Source: JAOTZA01 sp965224065 (GTDB taxonomy: Bacteria > Acidobacteriota > Thermoanaerobaculia > Multivoradales > JAHEKO01). From it: DNA of 64,000 nucleotides. This document shows positions 43,326-52,624 of this stretch, piece after piece (the first letter of the stretch is position 1; each line of letters opens with the position of its first letter). The stretch covers positions 2,418,001 through 2,482,000 of the forward strand of contig CBDCYF010000005.1 of NCBI GenBank assembly GCA_965224065.1, read 5' to 3'. Position numbers and translations under genes: made by a program. The notes under the pieces were generated by a model. That model saw only the letters and a program-made list of their open reading frames with translations, searched no databases and was not told where the DNA came from.

Positions 43326-45069
43326 AAAGCCTCTTGGCCAGCGGCGCCGCCTGCTCGGAGCCCTTTCCGCCGTGTTCGACAAAAACCACCACCACCAACT
43401 CCGGCCCGTCGTAGGCGCCAAAAGCCGCAAACCAGGCATGATCGCGCATCTTGAACGGCAGATCTTCGTTGCTGACCCAAGTCTTCTGTTCGACCACCTG
43501 GACGGTTCCGGTCTTGCCGGCGATGTCGATCCCGGGGATGTGCGCCGCCGCGCCGGTTCCGCGCTCGGTGACCACGGCCTTGAGAGCTTCGCGCACGGTC
43601 TCGAGAACCGCGGGCTTGACCGGCAGCATCGTGCCGTCTTCGTGCGGCTTGCCGAGCTCGAAGTGCGGCGTGATCCGCCGCCCGCCGTTGGCGACCGTCG
43701 CCATCATGGATGCGACTTGGAGCGGGGTCGCCAGCAGCGGGCCCTGGCCGATCGCCACCGAAATCGTCTCGCCCGGATACCAGGGCTCCCGGCGAACCCG
43801 CTGGCTCCATTCGAGGTCGGGCACCAGACCGGCCTTCTCGCCGGCGACGCCGAGACCGGTGGCCGAGCCCAGGCCCAGAAGCCGCGCGTAGTGGGCGATA
43901 CGCGTGATCCCGAGCTTTTGACCCAGGTGGTAGAAGTAGATGTCGCAGGATTCCTTGATGGCGGTGCGCAGATCGACCGATCCGTGGCCGCTTCGCTTCC
44001 AGCATCGGAACCGGCGATCGTAGATGCGCGTCGATCCGTTGCAAAAAACTTTCTCCTGACGAGAGACCACCTGGTCGTTGAGCCCGGCGATGGCAAGGAC
44101 GATCTTGAAGACCGAGCCCGGCGAGTATTCGCTCTGCAGCGCGCGGTTCTGCAGCGGATGGTGCTCGGACTCCAAGATGTCTTTCCACTGGCTGCCCCGC
44201 AGGCGTCGCGCAAAGAGGTTGGGATCGAACGCCGGTGAGGAGACCAGCGCCAGCAGCTCCCCGTTTCGCGGGTCCAGCGCGACCGCCGCTCCCACGCGGT
44301 CGGTGAAGTAACGCGCCGCTTCCTGTTGCAGATCGAGATCGAGGGTCAGACGCAGCGCCCGCCCGGGACGCGCCTCCTCGCTGCCGTGCTCTTCGAGCGG
44401 TCGCCCCCGGCTGTCCACCACCACTACCCGTTCGCCGGCCTCGCCGCGCAGGGACACGTCAAACGCGTGCTCGGCGCCGCTGCGGCCCACCAGGTCCCCG
44501 ACCCGTAACGAATCGGGCCAGCGCTCGAGGTCGCGCTCGCCGGCCTCGCCCAGGTACCCCAGGAGATGAGCCGCGATCGATCCGTGCCGGTACACCCGCA
44601 AATGCCCCACCTCGATCTCGAACTCGGGGTGCTCGAGCGTCTCGACCGAAAAGCGCGCCACATCGGAGAGCGACAGGCTCTCCGCCAGGAGCACGGGTGA
44701 GAAACGGGATGTCCGACTGTACCGCTCGAGCTCTGTCTCGAGGCTCTCGACCGGTCGATCGAGGATCGACGCCGCATAGCGCAGGCTTTGCCCGACATCG
44801 CGGCTGCGGCTGCGATCCAGATAGAGCTGGTAACTTGGGACATTGTCCACCAGCAGACGACCGTGGCGATCGTAAATCAGGCCCCGCGGCGCCTTGATCG
44901 GCACTTTTCTCAGCCGGTTGTTGTCCGAGAGCTCCCGGTAGTAGCTGCCGTGGACGACCTGGACCAACCAGTAGGCCGAGGCGATCAACACCGCCGCCAC
45001 CACAAACCCGACCCGGATTGCCGGCAGCCGGCGGATCAGCTCCTCTCGTCGCTCTCGGACCTCCATCAT
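43279..45069 (-). CDS. mrdA: Penicillin-binding protein 2 (elongasome transpeptidase)
   Basis: 596 residues. One N-terminal transmembrane helix (about 20-40), a pedestal/dimerisation domain with APRGLIYDRHGRLLVDN, then the transpeptidase: SPGSVFK (S319, K322), SCD in KESCDIYFYHLG in the usual PBP2 form of the second motif, and AGKTGTVQ (KTG). It cross-links peptidoglycan during elongation as partner of RodA. The ATG overlaps the mreD stop as ATGA. Class and length are normal for MrdA. Confidence 0.95.
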   Translation of the reverse strand: MMEVRERREELIRRLPAIRVGFVVAAVLIASAYWLVQVVHGSYYRELSDNNRLRKVPIKAPRGLIYDRHGRLLVDNVPSYQLYLDRSRSRDVGQSLRYAASILDRPVESLETELERYSRTSRFSPVLLAESLSLSDVARFSVETLEHPEFEIEVGHLRVYRHGSIAAHLLGYLGEAGERDLERWPDSLRVGDLVGRSGAEHAFDVSLRGEAGERVVVVDSRGRPLEEHGSEEARPGRALRLTLDLDLQQEAARYFTDRVGAAVALDPRNGELLALVSSPAFDPNLFARRLRGSQWKDILESEHHPLQNRALQSEYSPGSVFKIVLAIAGLNDQVVSRQEKVFCNGSTRIYDRRFRCWKRSGHGSVDLRTAIKESCDIYFYHLGQKLGITRIAHYARLLGLGSATGLGVAGEKAGLVPDLEWSQRVRREPWYPGETISVAIGQGPLLATPLQVASMMATVANGGRRITPHFELGKPHEDGTMLPVKPAVLETVREALKAVVTERGTGAAAHIPGIDIAGKTGTVQVVEQKTWVSNEDLPFKMRDHAWFAAFGAYDGPELVVVVFVEHGGKGSEQAAPLAKRLYEKYFEGDRASNRAS

Positions 45070-45575
45070 CGCAGCCGTGCCCTTCTGTTTCGCCTCCAGA
45101 TCTCACCCCAACCAAGAAATCTCCTGCGAGCAAAAAATCCCGTCACTCCGAGAAGACCGGTCAGCAAAACCTTGACCACGACGTCGACAAACTCGGGCAG
45201 CGGCGGATCGGCGATCAGCAGCAGGATCAAGCTCATCGTGAGGGCCTGCTGGAGAGTCGCCCCCAGCAGAAAAAAGAGCAGCACGCCGGTAGCCCTCTGG
45301 ATCGCGATGCGTTGCGAGGCGAGAGCGGCGCCGTAACCTACGATGGTATCAGCGAATCCATGGAGGCCGTAGAGACCGCCGGTGAGACCGTCGGCGAACA
45401 GACCGGCTACCAGGCCGCCCAACATCCCGGTGGTGAGATTCCCGTCCAGGGCGTTGAATAGCGTCAGCACCAGAAACAAATCGAGGACCAAGAAGAAGCC
45501 ACTCCACCACGACGCCCCGAGCGCGTGCAGGAGGGTCGCGGCCGCCAGCCCGGCGACAAACTTAAGGCCGCGCAT
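45066..45575 (-). CDS. mreD: Rod-shape-determining protein MreD
   Basis: 169 residues with five to six hydrophobic segments: ATLLHALGASWW, LDLFLVLTLFNALDGNLTTGMLGGLVAGLFADG (split in two helices) and GVLLFFLLGATLQQALTM, as in MreD. Inner-membrane component linking MreBC to PBP2/RodA. The ATG at 45575 overlaps the end of mreC by 14 bases and its stop overlaps the mrdA start. A longer frame to 45647 would be an extension inside mreC without a site. Confidence 0.88.
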   Translation of the reverse strand: MRGLKFVAGLAAATLLHALGASWWSGFFLVLDLFLVLTLFNALDGNLTTGMLGGLVAGLFADGLTGGLYGLHGFADTIVGYGAALASQRIAIQRATGVLLFFLLGATLQQALTMSLILLLIADPPLPEFVDVVVKVLLTGLLGVTGFFARRRFLGWGEIWRRNRRARLR

Positions 45576-46407
45576 CGACCTCCTCCGACGCCAGCTCCGG
45601 CGGGATCGACTCGCGAGAGAGCACAAAGACCTGGTCGATTTCGCCAAAATCGACCGCTGGTCTCAAGACGACGCGATGAAAGAGCTCGTCACCAGGCTCG
45701 ACCGCGGTGACGGTGCCGATCGGGAGCCCACGCGGAAACACTCCGTCGATCCCGGCCGAGAGCACCGTGTCGCCCACCGCCACGTCTGCCTGCAGGGGGA
45801 CAAAGTTCATCTCGAGGGTTCCGCGCCCGGACCCCCGCACCACTCCCTGGCGGCGGGTCCGGGCGATCATCGCGCCGATGCTGGCGGCCCGGTCGGTGAT
45901 CAGTTGAACCTTGGCATACGGGTGCGCCACCACCACCACCCGCCCCACCAGGCCGTCTCCGGCGACCACCGGCTGGTTGACGTCGACCTCGCTTTGACCG
46001 ACGTAGAGAAAAACCGTCTGGAGCCACGACGTGTGATCGCTGTAGACGATATCGGCCAGAATCGACTCCCCCGTCCCCGGTGGGGTGTAGTCGATCGTCT
46101 GCCGAAGCCGCTCGAGCTCACTTTCGAGCCCCAGGAAACGGATCTTCTCGCGCTCGAGGCTCTCCACCCGTTCCGTCAAGCGGCGGTTTTCTTCGAGCAG
46201 GCTGCGGCGCAGCTCAAAGCCGTGGGCGGTCCTGCCGACCAGGTCCCCGGCTCCGTCGACAAAACGAGTGAGCGGCGCCGCCAACCTCAGAGCCGAGCCC
46301 TCCAGCAGGGTGCGATCCGTCCCACCCTCCGGAACCTGCCCGCCGAGCAAGAGCAACTGTGCGACCAGAAGAAACGTCAACAGCCACACATTGCGACGCG
46401 TGCTCAC
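45562..46407 (-). CDS. mreC: Rod-shape-determining protein MreC
   Basis: 281 residues: an N-terminal transmembrane helix (about 7-23), a coiled coil (residues 65-105, LEENRRLTERVESLEREKIRF) and the two six-stranded barrels with ILADIVYSDHTSWLQTVFL, VVAGDGLVGRVVVV and VGDTVLSAGIDGVFPRGLPIGTV, the core MreC signature. Periplasmic scaffold of the elongation machinery. It follows mreB by 26 bases and overlaps mreD by 14. Confidence 0.95.
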   Translation of the reverse strand: MSTRRNVWLLTFLLVAQLLLLGGQVPEGGTDRTLLEGSALRLAAPLTRFVDGAGDLVGRTAHGFELRRSLLEENRRLTERVESLEREKIRFLGLESELERLRQTIDYTPPGTGESILADIVYSDHTSWLQTVFLYVGQSEVDVNQPVVAGDGLVGRVVVVAHPYAKVQLITDRAASIGAMIARTRRQGVVRGSGRGTLEMNFVPLQADVAVGDTVLSAGIDGVFPRGLPIGTVTAVEPGDELFHRVVLRPAVDFGEIDQVFVLSRESIPPELASEEVDARP

Positions 46408-46433
46408 GGCTCAATCGACCCGGTGCTGTGGAG

Positions 46434-47459
<1,026 letters not shown>

Positions 47460-47527
47460 TCAGTTTCCTCTATTCCACGCACACGACGCGTGATTTCGCA
47501 CTGTATACCGACACCGGTCGGTCGTGC

Positions 47528-48709
47528 TCACGAGCCAACGGCGCTCACCGCGCGGCTCGGCTCGACCACCCGAAATCGGTGCGCCGGGCTCCACGGCCCC
47601 GGTTCGCCGTCGCGATCTTTGGCCGCCACCCGCCACACATACGTCCCTCCCCGGCGCAGGCCGAGCGTGGCGGTGGTCTTGGATCTTTTGGTGTCGTCGA
47701 TGATGTTGTCGACAAAAAGACGGTTGTGAGACACCTGCAACGCATAGCTCGAAGCACCCTTGACCGACAGCCACCTGAGCTCGAGCGAGTCGCGCGACGC
47801 CAGCGATACTTCCTGATTGTCGTCCGGGGCCACCACCACCGGCGCGTCCGGCAAGGACTTGGGCTGTGACAGTTGCTCGCCTTGCTGCACCACCTGCTCG
47901 AGCTCGCCGAGCTTTTGCTTGGCTCCGCCCGAAGACGCCACTTCGAGCTCGCCGCGAAACGAGGAGAAGCGTCCTTCGTCGGTCTTGTCGTCGTAGCGCA
48001 CGACCGCCTGCGAGCGCTGCTCCACCCGCGCCTCGGCCCGGGGCGTCGTCACCAGGCTGCCGCTGGCCGAGGTGCTCAGGTTCACCCAACCGGACTCCAA
48101 AGAAAGCGTCCTCTCGCTGCGCAGCCCCATCATGGAACGAGACCGGCGCACCAGGACGACAGTGCCCGGCCGCACGGTAAACAGCGTGCCGTCCATCATC
48201 ATCACCTCCGCCGAGCCATTGGCCGCGGTCTTGATGTAGTCGCCGCCGTAGACCACCATCCGGTTCCGGGCCGGGCGCCATTCGCCCCGTTCCCCCCGCC
48301 GTACGTCCACGCCTCCCTGCCGGCTGATGATCTGCGCCTCGCCCGAAGGGTTGCGATGACGCAGGGCGTCGATGATCGAGGTCAGCAGCGTGCGACTGCG
48401 CTCGGCGTTGAGCAACGCCTTTGCCAGGCTGCCCTGCTCGAGATGCTCCTGGGCCGCCGCCAGGTTTTGCTGCGCGCTGTCGTACTTGTCGCGGTGGAGA
48501 TCCAAGCCGCTCTCTTTTGCCAGCAAGACGGCCAGCTCGCCGGCCTCCTCGATGGCCACCTCGGCTTGCCGCTCCAGGAGATGCCGGGTGAGCAGCCGAT
48601 AGCCAAAGATGCCGGCGGCCGCCAGCACGACGATGATCAGAAATGTCGTCCAGCCCCGTACCGCATCGACCGAGATCTTGTGCCAGTGCTTGGTACGGGA
48701 ATTCGCCAC
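47528..48709 (-). CDS. FecR-domain protein with C-terminal fibronectin-like module
   Basis: 393 residues. N-terminal transmembrane helix (about 20-42), a helical region with TPR-like spacing (55-115), a FecR domain (about 120-225: GVDVRRGERGEWRPARNRMVVYG and later TVRPGTVVLVRR), and a final beta-sandwich (SLELRWLSVKGASSYALQVS then TYVWRVAAKDRDGEPGPWS) typical of fibronectin-III-like modules. Here FecR is not paired with a sigma factor, so it is more likely an envelope-anchored structural or peptidoglycan-associated protein. GTG start with weak ribosome-binding site. It stands immediately upstream of mreB on the same strand and divergent from the ppiD-like gene across 150 bases. Confidence 0.82.
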   Translation of the reverse strand: MANSRTKHWHKISVDAVRGWTTFLIIVVLAAAGIFGYRLLTRHLLERQAEVAIEEAGELAVLLAKESGLDLHRDKYDSAQQNLAAAQEHLEQGSLAKALLNAERSRTLLTSIIDALRHRNPSGEAQIISRQGGVDVRRGERGEWRPARNRMVVYGGDYIKTAANGSAEVMMMDGTLFTVRPGTVVLVRRSRSMMGLRSERTLSLESGWVNLSTSASGSLVTTPRAEARVEQRSQAVVRYDDKTDEGRFSSFRGELEVASSGGAKQKLGELEQVVQQGEQLSQPKSLPDAPVVVAPDDNQEVSLASRDSLELRWLSVKGASSYALQVSHNRLFVDNIIDDTKRSKTTATLGLRRGGTYVWRVAAKDRDGEPGPWSPAHRFRVVEPSRAVSAVGS

Positions 48710-48859
48710 TCCGGAGCCTCGTGTCGAGCGAGCGAATATAGCACAACAGCTTTAAATACTGAGGGTTGCGCGCTTGCCGCGGCCGGGGCCGCTTGGTAGA
48801 GTCCGCGGCTGCGCCCGAGCGCTTCTCGCAATCGTTTTCCGGCAGAAAAGAGTCTCTCC

Positions 48860-50797
48860 ATGCTGAAAGTCCTTCGCGACAACCTCAAGTATCTGAGCTG
48901 GGTCCTCTGGCTCGTGATCGCGGTCTTTATCCTCTTTGTTTTTGTCGACTTCGGGGGCACGGTCAACACCGGCTCGGCGCCCCTCGCCGCCGCGGCCTTT
49001 GTGGGCAAGGACAAGGTCACTTACGGCGAGTTCGAGCGCGCCTTCCGTTCCACCGAGGACTTCTACCGGCAAGCGTATGGCGAGCGTTACACCCCCGAGC
49101 TGGCTCGCCAGTTGGGGGTGCACATCCAGGTGCTCGAGCGCCTGATCGCCGACAAGATCCTGCTGGCGGAGGCCGACCGGATCGGCCTCGAGATCACCGA
49201 CGGCGAGCTGCGCAAGGAGATCTTGAGCCTGCCCGCCTTTCAGGAAGGCGACGGCGGTTTTGTCGGAGCCGACGACTACCGCGACATCCTGCGCCGCGCC
49301 GGCTATCAGGTGGACGCCTTCGAGAACGAGGTGCGTACGTCGCTTCTGACCAACAAGGTCAAGGCCGTCCTGTCCGAGAATCTTCACGTGCCGGCGGCCG
49401 ATGTCGAGAAGGCGTATCGCGACCAGGTGGAGAAGGCCAAGATCCGGTTTGTCAAGCTCGATTCCGCGTCTCTCGCCCCCGAGATCGAGACCAGCGACCC
49501 CGAAATCGCCGAGTTCTTTGCCGCCAACCAGGAGGACTTTCGCATCCCCGAGCGTCGGGTCGTTGACTATCTGTTGATCGACCGTGCCGAGATCCAGGCG
49601 GGCCTCGAGATCGGCCAGGACGAGGTCGAGCGTTACTACAACGACCGGCCGGATGAATTCACCACTCCCGAACAAGTCCAGGTACGCCACATCCTGGTCC
49701 AGATCAACGACACCGTGGGGGCCGAAGAGGCGCGCGCCAAGCTCGACGAGGCTCGCCAGCGGATTGAGCGCGGAGAGGCCTTCGCCGATCTGGCCGCCGA
49801 GGTCTCCGACGACCCGGGCTCGAAGGACCGGGGCGGCGATCTGGGGTTTTTTGGCCGCGGCGACATGGTCAAGCCTTTCGAGGACGCCGCCTTTGGGGCC
49901 CAGCCAGGCACCCTCGTCGGGCCGGTGCGAACTGATTTTGGCTGGCATCTGATCGAGGTGCTGTCGCGACGCGACGGAGGAACCCAGTCCCTCGCCGAGG
50001 CCGGCGACCGGATCCGCCAGCAGCTTCGCAGCGAGCGCGGCGCCGCCACCGCCGAGAGCAAGGCGCAAGCCCTGGCCGACCGCATCGGGGACGAGAAGCT
50101 GGCACCCGAAAACTGGGCCGAGCTGGCCACCGAGGAAGTCGGTGTCAGCCTGGCGACGACCACGCCGTTTGGGCGGGACGATTTTGTGCCCGAGCTCGGC
50201 CGGTCCACGGCCTTTAGCGTCGAGGCCTTTGCGCGCGCCGCCGGCGAGGTTTCGGAGCCGATCCCGGTCGGTCGTGGGTGGGCGATCCTCTCGGTGCGGT
50301 CGGTCGAGCCGCCACGGCTGCCGGAGCTTGCCGAGGTGCGCGCCGAGGTCGAACAAGCGCTCAAGGATCACAAGCTCCAGGACGAAGCGATCCGCCGTCT
50401 GCAAACGGCCGCCAATGAGGACGCCGAGCGCACATTCGACGAGATCGCCGAGCGGCTCGGCCTCGAGGCCGAGGAGACGGCACTGTTTGGCCGTGACGGC
50501 GTGGTCGGTACACTGGGAGTGAACCGCGACCTCACCGCTGCCGCCCTGTCCCTGGAGGCTGGTGAGCGCGGTGCGCCGGTCACCCTGGACGACGGCGCCG
50601 TGCTCTTCGAAGTCACCGAGCGGGAGCGGTTCGACCCGATACAGTTCGAGACCGAGAAAGACTCGACCGTTGCCAATCTCAAGACCCAGCGTCTCGGTGA
50701 GCTGCTCGACAGCCTGGTCGCCATGCGCCGCCAGGAGCTGGACGTCACCTACGATCCCGGTCTGGTTGAAAACCTCGGGCTTGCTGATCAGGGTTAG
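48860..50797 (+). CDS. PpiD/SurA-like periplasmic peptidyl-prolyl isomerase
   Basis: 645 residues. One N-terminal transmembrane helix (about 13-33, LSWVLWLVIAVFILFVFVDF) anchors it in the inner membrane; a SurA_N-like chaperone region follows (50-230), then the parvulin domain, QVQVRHILVQINDTVG to GDLGFFGRGDMVKPFEDAAF (about 270-365), and a second parvulin-like half to the end. Architecture matches PpiD, a chaperone at the Sec translocon exit that assists outer-membrane and periplasmic protein folding. The ATG at 48860 is preceded by a weak GAG; the signal-anchor begins close after it. Divergent from the FecR-domain gene. Confidence 0.92.
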   Translation: MLKVLRDNLKYLSWVLWLVIAVFILFVFVDFGGTVNTGSAPLAAAAFVGKDKVTYGEFERAFRSTEDFYRQAYGERYTPELARQLGVHIQVLERLIADKILLAEADRIGLEITDGELRKEILSLPAFQEGDGGFVGADDYRDILRRAGYQVDAFENEVRTSLLTNKVKAVLSENLHVPAADVEKAYRDQVEKAKIRFVKLDSASLAPEIETSDPEIAEFFAANQEDFRIPERRVVDYLLIDRAEIQAGLEIGQDEVERYYNDRPDEFTTPEQVQVRHILVQINDTVGAEEARAKLDEARQRIERGEAFADLAAEVSDDPGSKDRGGDLGFFGRGDMVKPFEDAAFGAQPGTLVGPVRTDFGWHLIEVLSRRDGGTQSLAEAGDRIRQQLRSERGAATAESKAQALADRIGDEKLAPENWAELATEEVGVSLATTTPFGRDDFVPELGRSTAFSVEAFARAAGEVSEPIPVGRGWAILSVRSVEPPRLPELAEVRAEVEQALKDHKLQDEAIRRLQTAANEDAERTFDEIAERLGLEAEETALFGRDGVVGTLGVNRDLTAAALSLEAGERGAPVTLDDGAVLFEVTERERFDPIQFETEKDSTVANLKTQRLGELLDSLVAMRRQELDVTYDPGLVENLGLADQG

Positions 50798-50813
50798 TCC
50801 GATGCTAGCCCGT

Positions 50814-50888
50814 GCGGCCGGCAGAGACGCCGGCCGCTTCAGCCGGTGGGGCCTCCGGACGGCCGGCAGGGACGCCGGCCGCTTCAGC
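50814..50888. repeat. Two tandem REP-like units before ruvA
   Basis: Two 29-base units, 50815-50843 and 50860-50888, differ at one base and lie 45 bases apart. Each folds as a hairpin: GCGGCCGGC/GCCGGCCGC (9 bp) in the first and CGGCCGGC/GCCGGCCG (8 bp) in the second, followed by CTTCAGC. The CGGCCGCTTCAG module is the same as in the 80-base element at 14055-14134. They lie between the ppiD-like stop and the ruvA start and may affect readthrough. Confidence 0.7.
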
Positions 50889-50914
50889 GTACGCCGGGGA
50901 AGGCAAGCTCTCAC

Positions 50915-51508
50915 ATGATCGGCTTTCTGCGAGGCAAGGCTCTCCGCCTCTCTCCGGAAGCCCTGCTTCTCGACGTCGGGGGCGTCGGGTACCAGGTCCA
51001 TATCTCGCTCGCCACCTTTTCCGAGGTCGACACCGCGTCCGGCAAGGAACCGCTCGGTCTCTATATCCACACCCATGCGCGCGAAGGAGCGATCGAGCTC
51101 TACGGGTTCTGGACCGAGCGCGAGCGCAGCCTCTTTGAGCGGCTGATCGGCGTCAGCGGCATCGGGCCGCGGCTGGCCCGGGTGATCCTCTCGGGGATGG
51201 CGCCCGAGGACCTGGTCGCCGCGATCGCTGCCGGCGACAGCGCCCGGCTGACCTCGATACCGGGGGTGGGGAAGAAGACCGCACAACGAATCGTGGTCGA
51301 CTTGAAAGACCGCATGGCCGAGCTCGGGGTCGAGCTCTCCGCGACGATCGGCGCCGAGGGTGACGACGACTTGATGGCGGCGCTGCTCAACCTCGGCTAC
51401 CGAGCCAAGGAGGCCCAGGCCGCCGTCAGCCGGGCGCGACGCGACCATCCGGACGGTGACTTTCAAGCCCTTATCCGCGCCGCGCTCAAACTGTTGTCGC
51501 GCGCTTGA
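50915..51508 (+). CDS. ruvA: Holliday junction DNA helicase subunit RuvA
   Basis: 197 residues. The OB-fold N-terminus MIGFLRGKALRLSPEALLLD (1-20) and GVGYQVHISLATF; two helix-hairpin-helix motifs, LIGVSGIGPRLARVILSG and LTSIPGVGKKTAQRIVVDLKD (about 72-125); and a short C-terminal domain (LMAALLNLGYRAKEAQAAV) that contacts RuvB. It binds four-way junctions and loads RuvB. The ATG gives the invariant RuvA N-terminus; the upstream open frame is repeat sequence. ruvB follows directly. No ruvC is seen nearby. Confidence 0.97.
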   Translation: MIGFLRGKALRLSPEALLLDVGGVGYQVHISLATFSEVDTASGKEPLGLYIHTHAREGAIELYGFWTERERSLFERLIGVSGIGPRLARVILSGMAPEDLVAAIAAGDSARLTSIPGVGKKTAQRIVVDLKDRMAELGVELSATIGAEGDDDLMAALLNLGYRAKEAQAAVSRARRDHPDGDFQALIRAALKLLSRA

Positions 51509-51525
51509 GTCGTAAAGAGCCCGAG

Positions 51526-52554
51526 ATGACCGACCAGCACAAAGCCCTGCTCGACGGCGCCGCCGACAGCGAAGATCTGGGTGTCGAGCTGTCGCTCAGG
51601 CCCCGCTCGCTCGACGAGTACGTCGGGCAGAGCCGGATCGTCGACAAGCTCAAGGTCTTTCTGCAGGCGGCACGCGAGCGCCGCGAGTGCCTCGACCACG
51701 TGCTGTTGTTCGGCCCGCCGGGCCTGGGCAAGACCACCCTCGCCCACATCATCGCCCACGAGATGGACACCGCCATCCGCTCGACCTCGGGCCCGGTTTT
51801 GGAGCGGGCCGGCGACCTGGCGGCGGTGCTGACCAACCTCGAGCCCGGCGAGGTGCTGTTTATCGACGAGATCCACCGCTTGGGACCGACCGTCGAAGAA
51901 ATCCTCTACCCCGCGCTCGAGGATTTCTCGCTCGATCTGGTGATCGGCCAGGGCCCCTCCGCGCGCACCATGAAGATCGATCTGCCGCCGTTTACCCTGG
52001 TCGGGGCCACCACTCGCGCCGGTCTCATCACCGCTCCGCTGAGGGCGCGGTTTGGGATTGTCCACCGGTTGGATTTCTACCAGCCCGAGGAGCTGGCCGA
52101 GATCGTCCGGCGCTCGGGCCGGTTACTCGAGATCGACGTCGACGAAGACGGCGCCCGCGAGATCGCATCGCGCAGCCGCGGCACACCGAGGATCGCCAAC
52201 CGGCTCCTGCGGCGCGTGCGCGACTACGCCCAGGTGCACGGTGACGGTCGCATCGACCGGGGCGGCGCCCGAAGGGCCCTCGAGCTCCTGGAAGTGGACG
52301 AGCTGGGTTTTGACGAGGTCGACCGCAAGATCCTCTCCACCCTCATCGGCCAGTACCGCGGAGGGCCAGCTGGCATCCAGGCGATCGCCGCCTCCGTCGG
52401 GGAGGACCGGGGGACGCTCGAGGATCTCTACGAGCCCTTTCTCATCCAGGAGGGGTTTTTGCAGCGCACACCCCGCGGCCGCGTCGCCACCCGCCGGGCT
52501 TACGAGCACCTCGGGATCGCGCCTCCCGCGGGCTCGAGCGACACGCTGTTCTAA
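51526..52554 (+). CDS. ruvB: Holliday junction DNA helicase subunit RuvB
   Basis: 342 residues, normal size. LRPRSLDEYVGQ at the N-terminus, Walker A LLFGPPGLGKTTLAHIIA, Walker B LFIDEIHRLGPTVEE, sensor I LVGATTRAGLITAPLRARFG with the arginine-finger region, and the winged helix LIQEGFLQRTPRGRVATRRAY. It drives branch migration in a hexameric ring. The ATG at 51526 is taken; a TTG at 51505 overlapping the ruvA stop (TTGA) would add seven residues but has no ribosome-binding site. The 70 bases after it hold a small CCGTCC/GGACGG hairpin. Confidence 0.97.
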   Translation: MTDQHKALLDGAADSEDLGVELSLRPRSLDEYVGQSRIVDKLKVFLQAARERRECLDHVLLFGPPGLGKTTLAHIIAHEMDTAIRSTSGPVLERAGDLAAVLTNLEPGEVLFIDEIHRLGPTVEEILYPALEDFSLDLVIGQGPSARTMKIDLPPFTLVGATTRAGLITAPLRARFGIVHRLDFYQPEELAEIVRRSGRLLEIDVDEDGAREIASRSRGTPRIANRLLRRVRDYAQVHGDGRIDRGGARRALELLEVDELGFDEVDRKILSTLIGQYRGGPAGIQAIAASVGEDRGTLEDLYEPFLIQEGFLQRTPRGRVATRRAYEHLGIAPPAGSSDTLF

Positions 52555-52624
52555 AGGGACTGTCCTCTTTTCCCGTCCGCCGGGACGGTGCGCCGGGGGT
52601 CGACGCGCCGCTATCATCGACGGC

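Noticed and set aside
43279..45069. PBP2 second motif reads SCD rather than SXN, which looked like a lost residue
   Set aside because: SXD-type second motifs are usual in PBP2-class enzymes, and the SXXK and KTG motifs are intact.
47508..47521. Palindrome between the FecR-domain gene and mreB as a terminator
   Set aside because: Stem of only five pairs and no T-run on the transcribed side.
52555..52624. Possible tRNA or small RNA after ruvB
   Set aside because: Only a 6-bp hairpin is present; no cloverleaf, no CCA end and no T-loop consensus.
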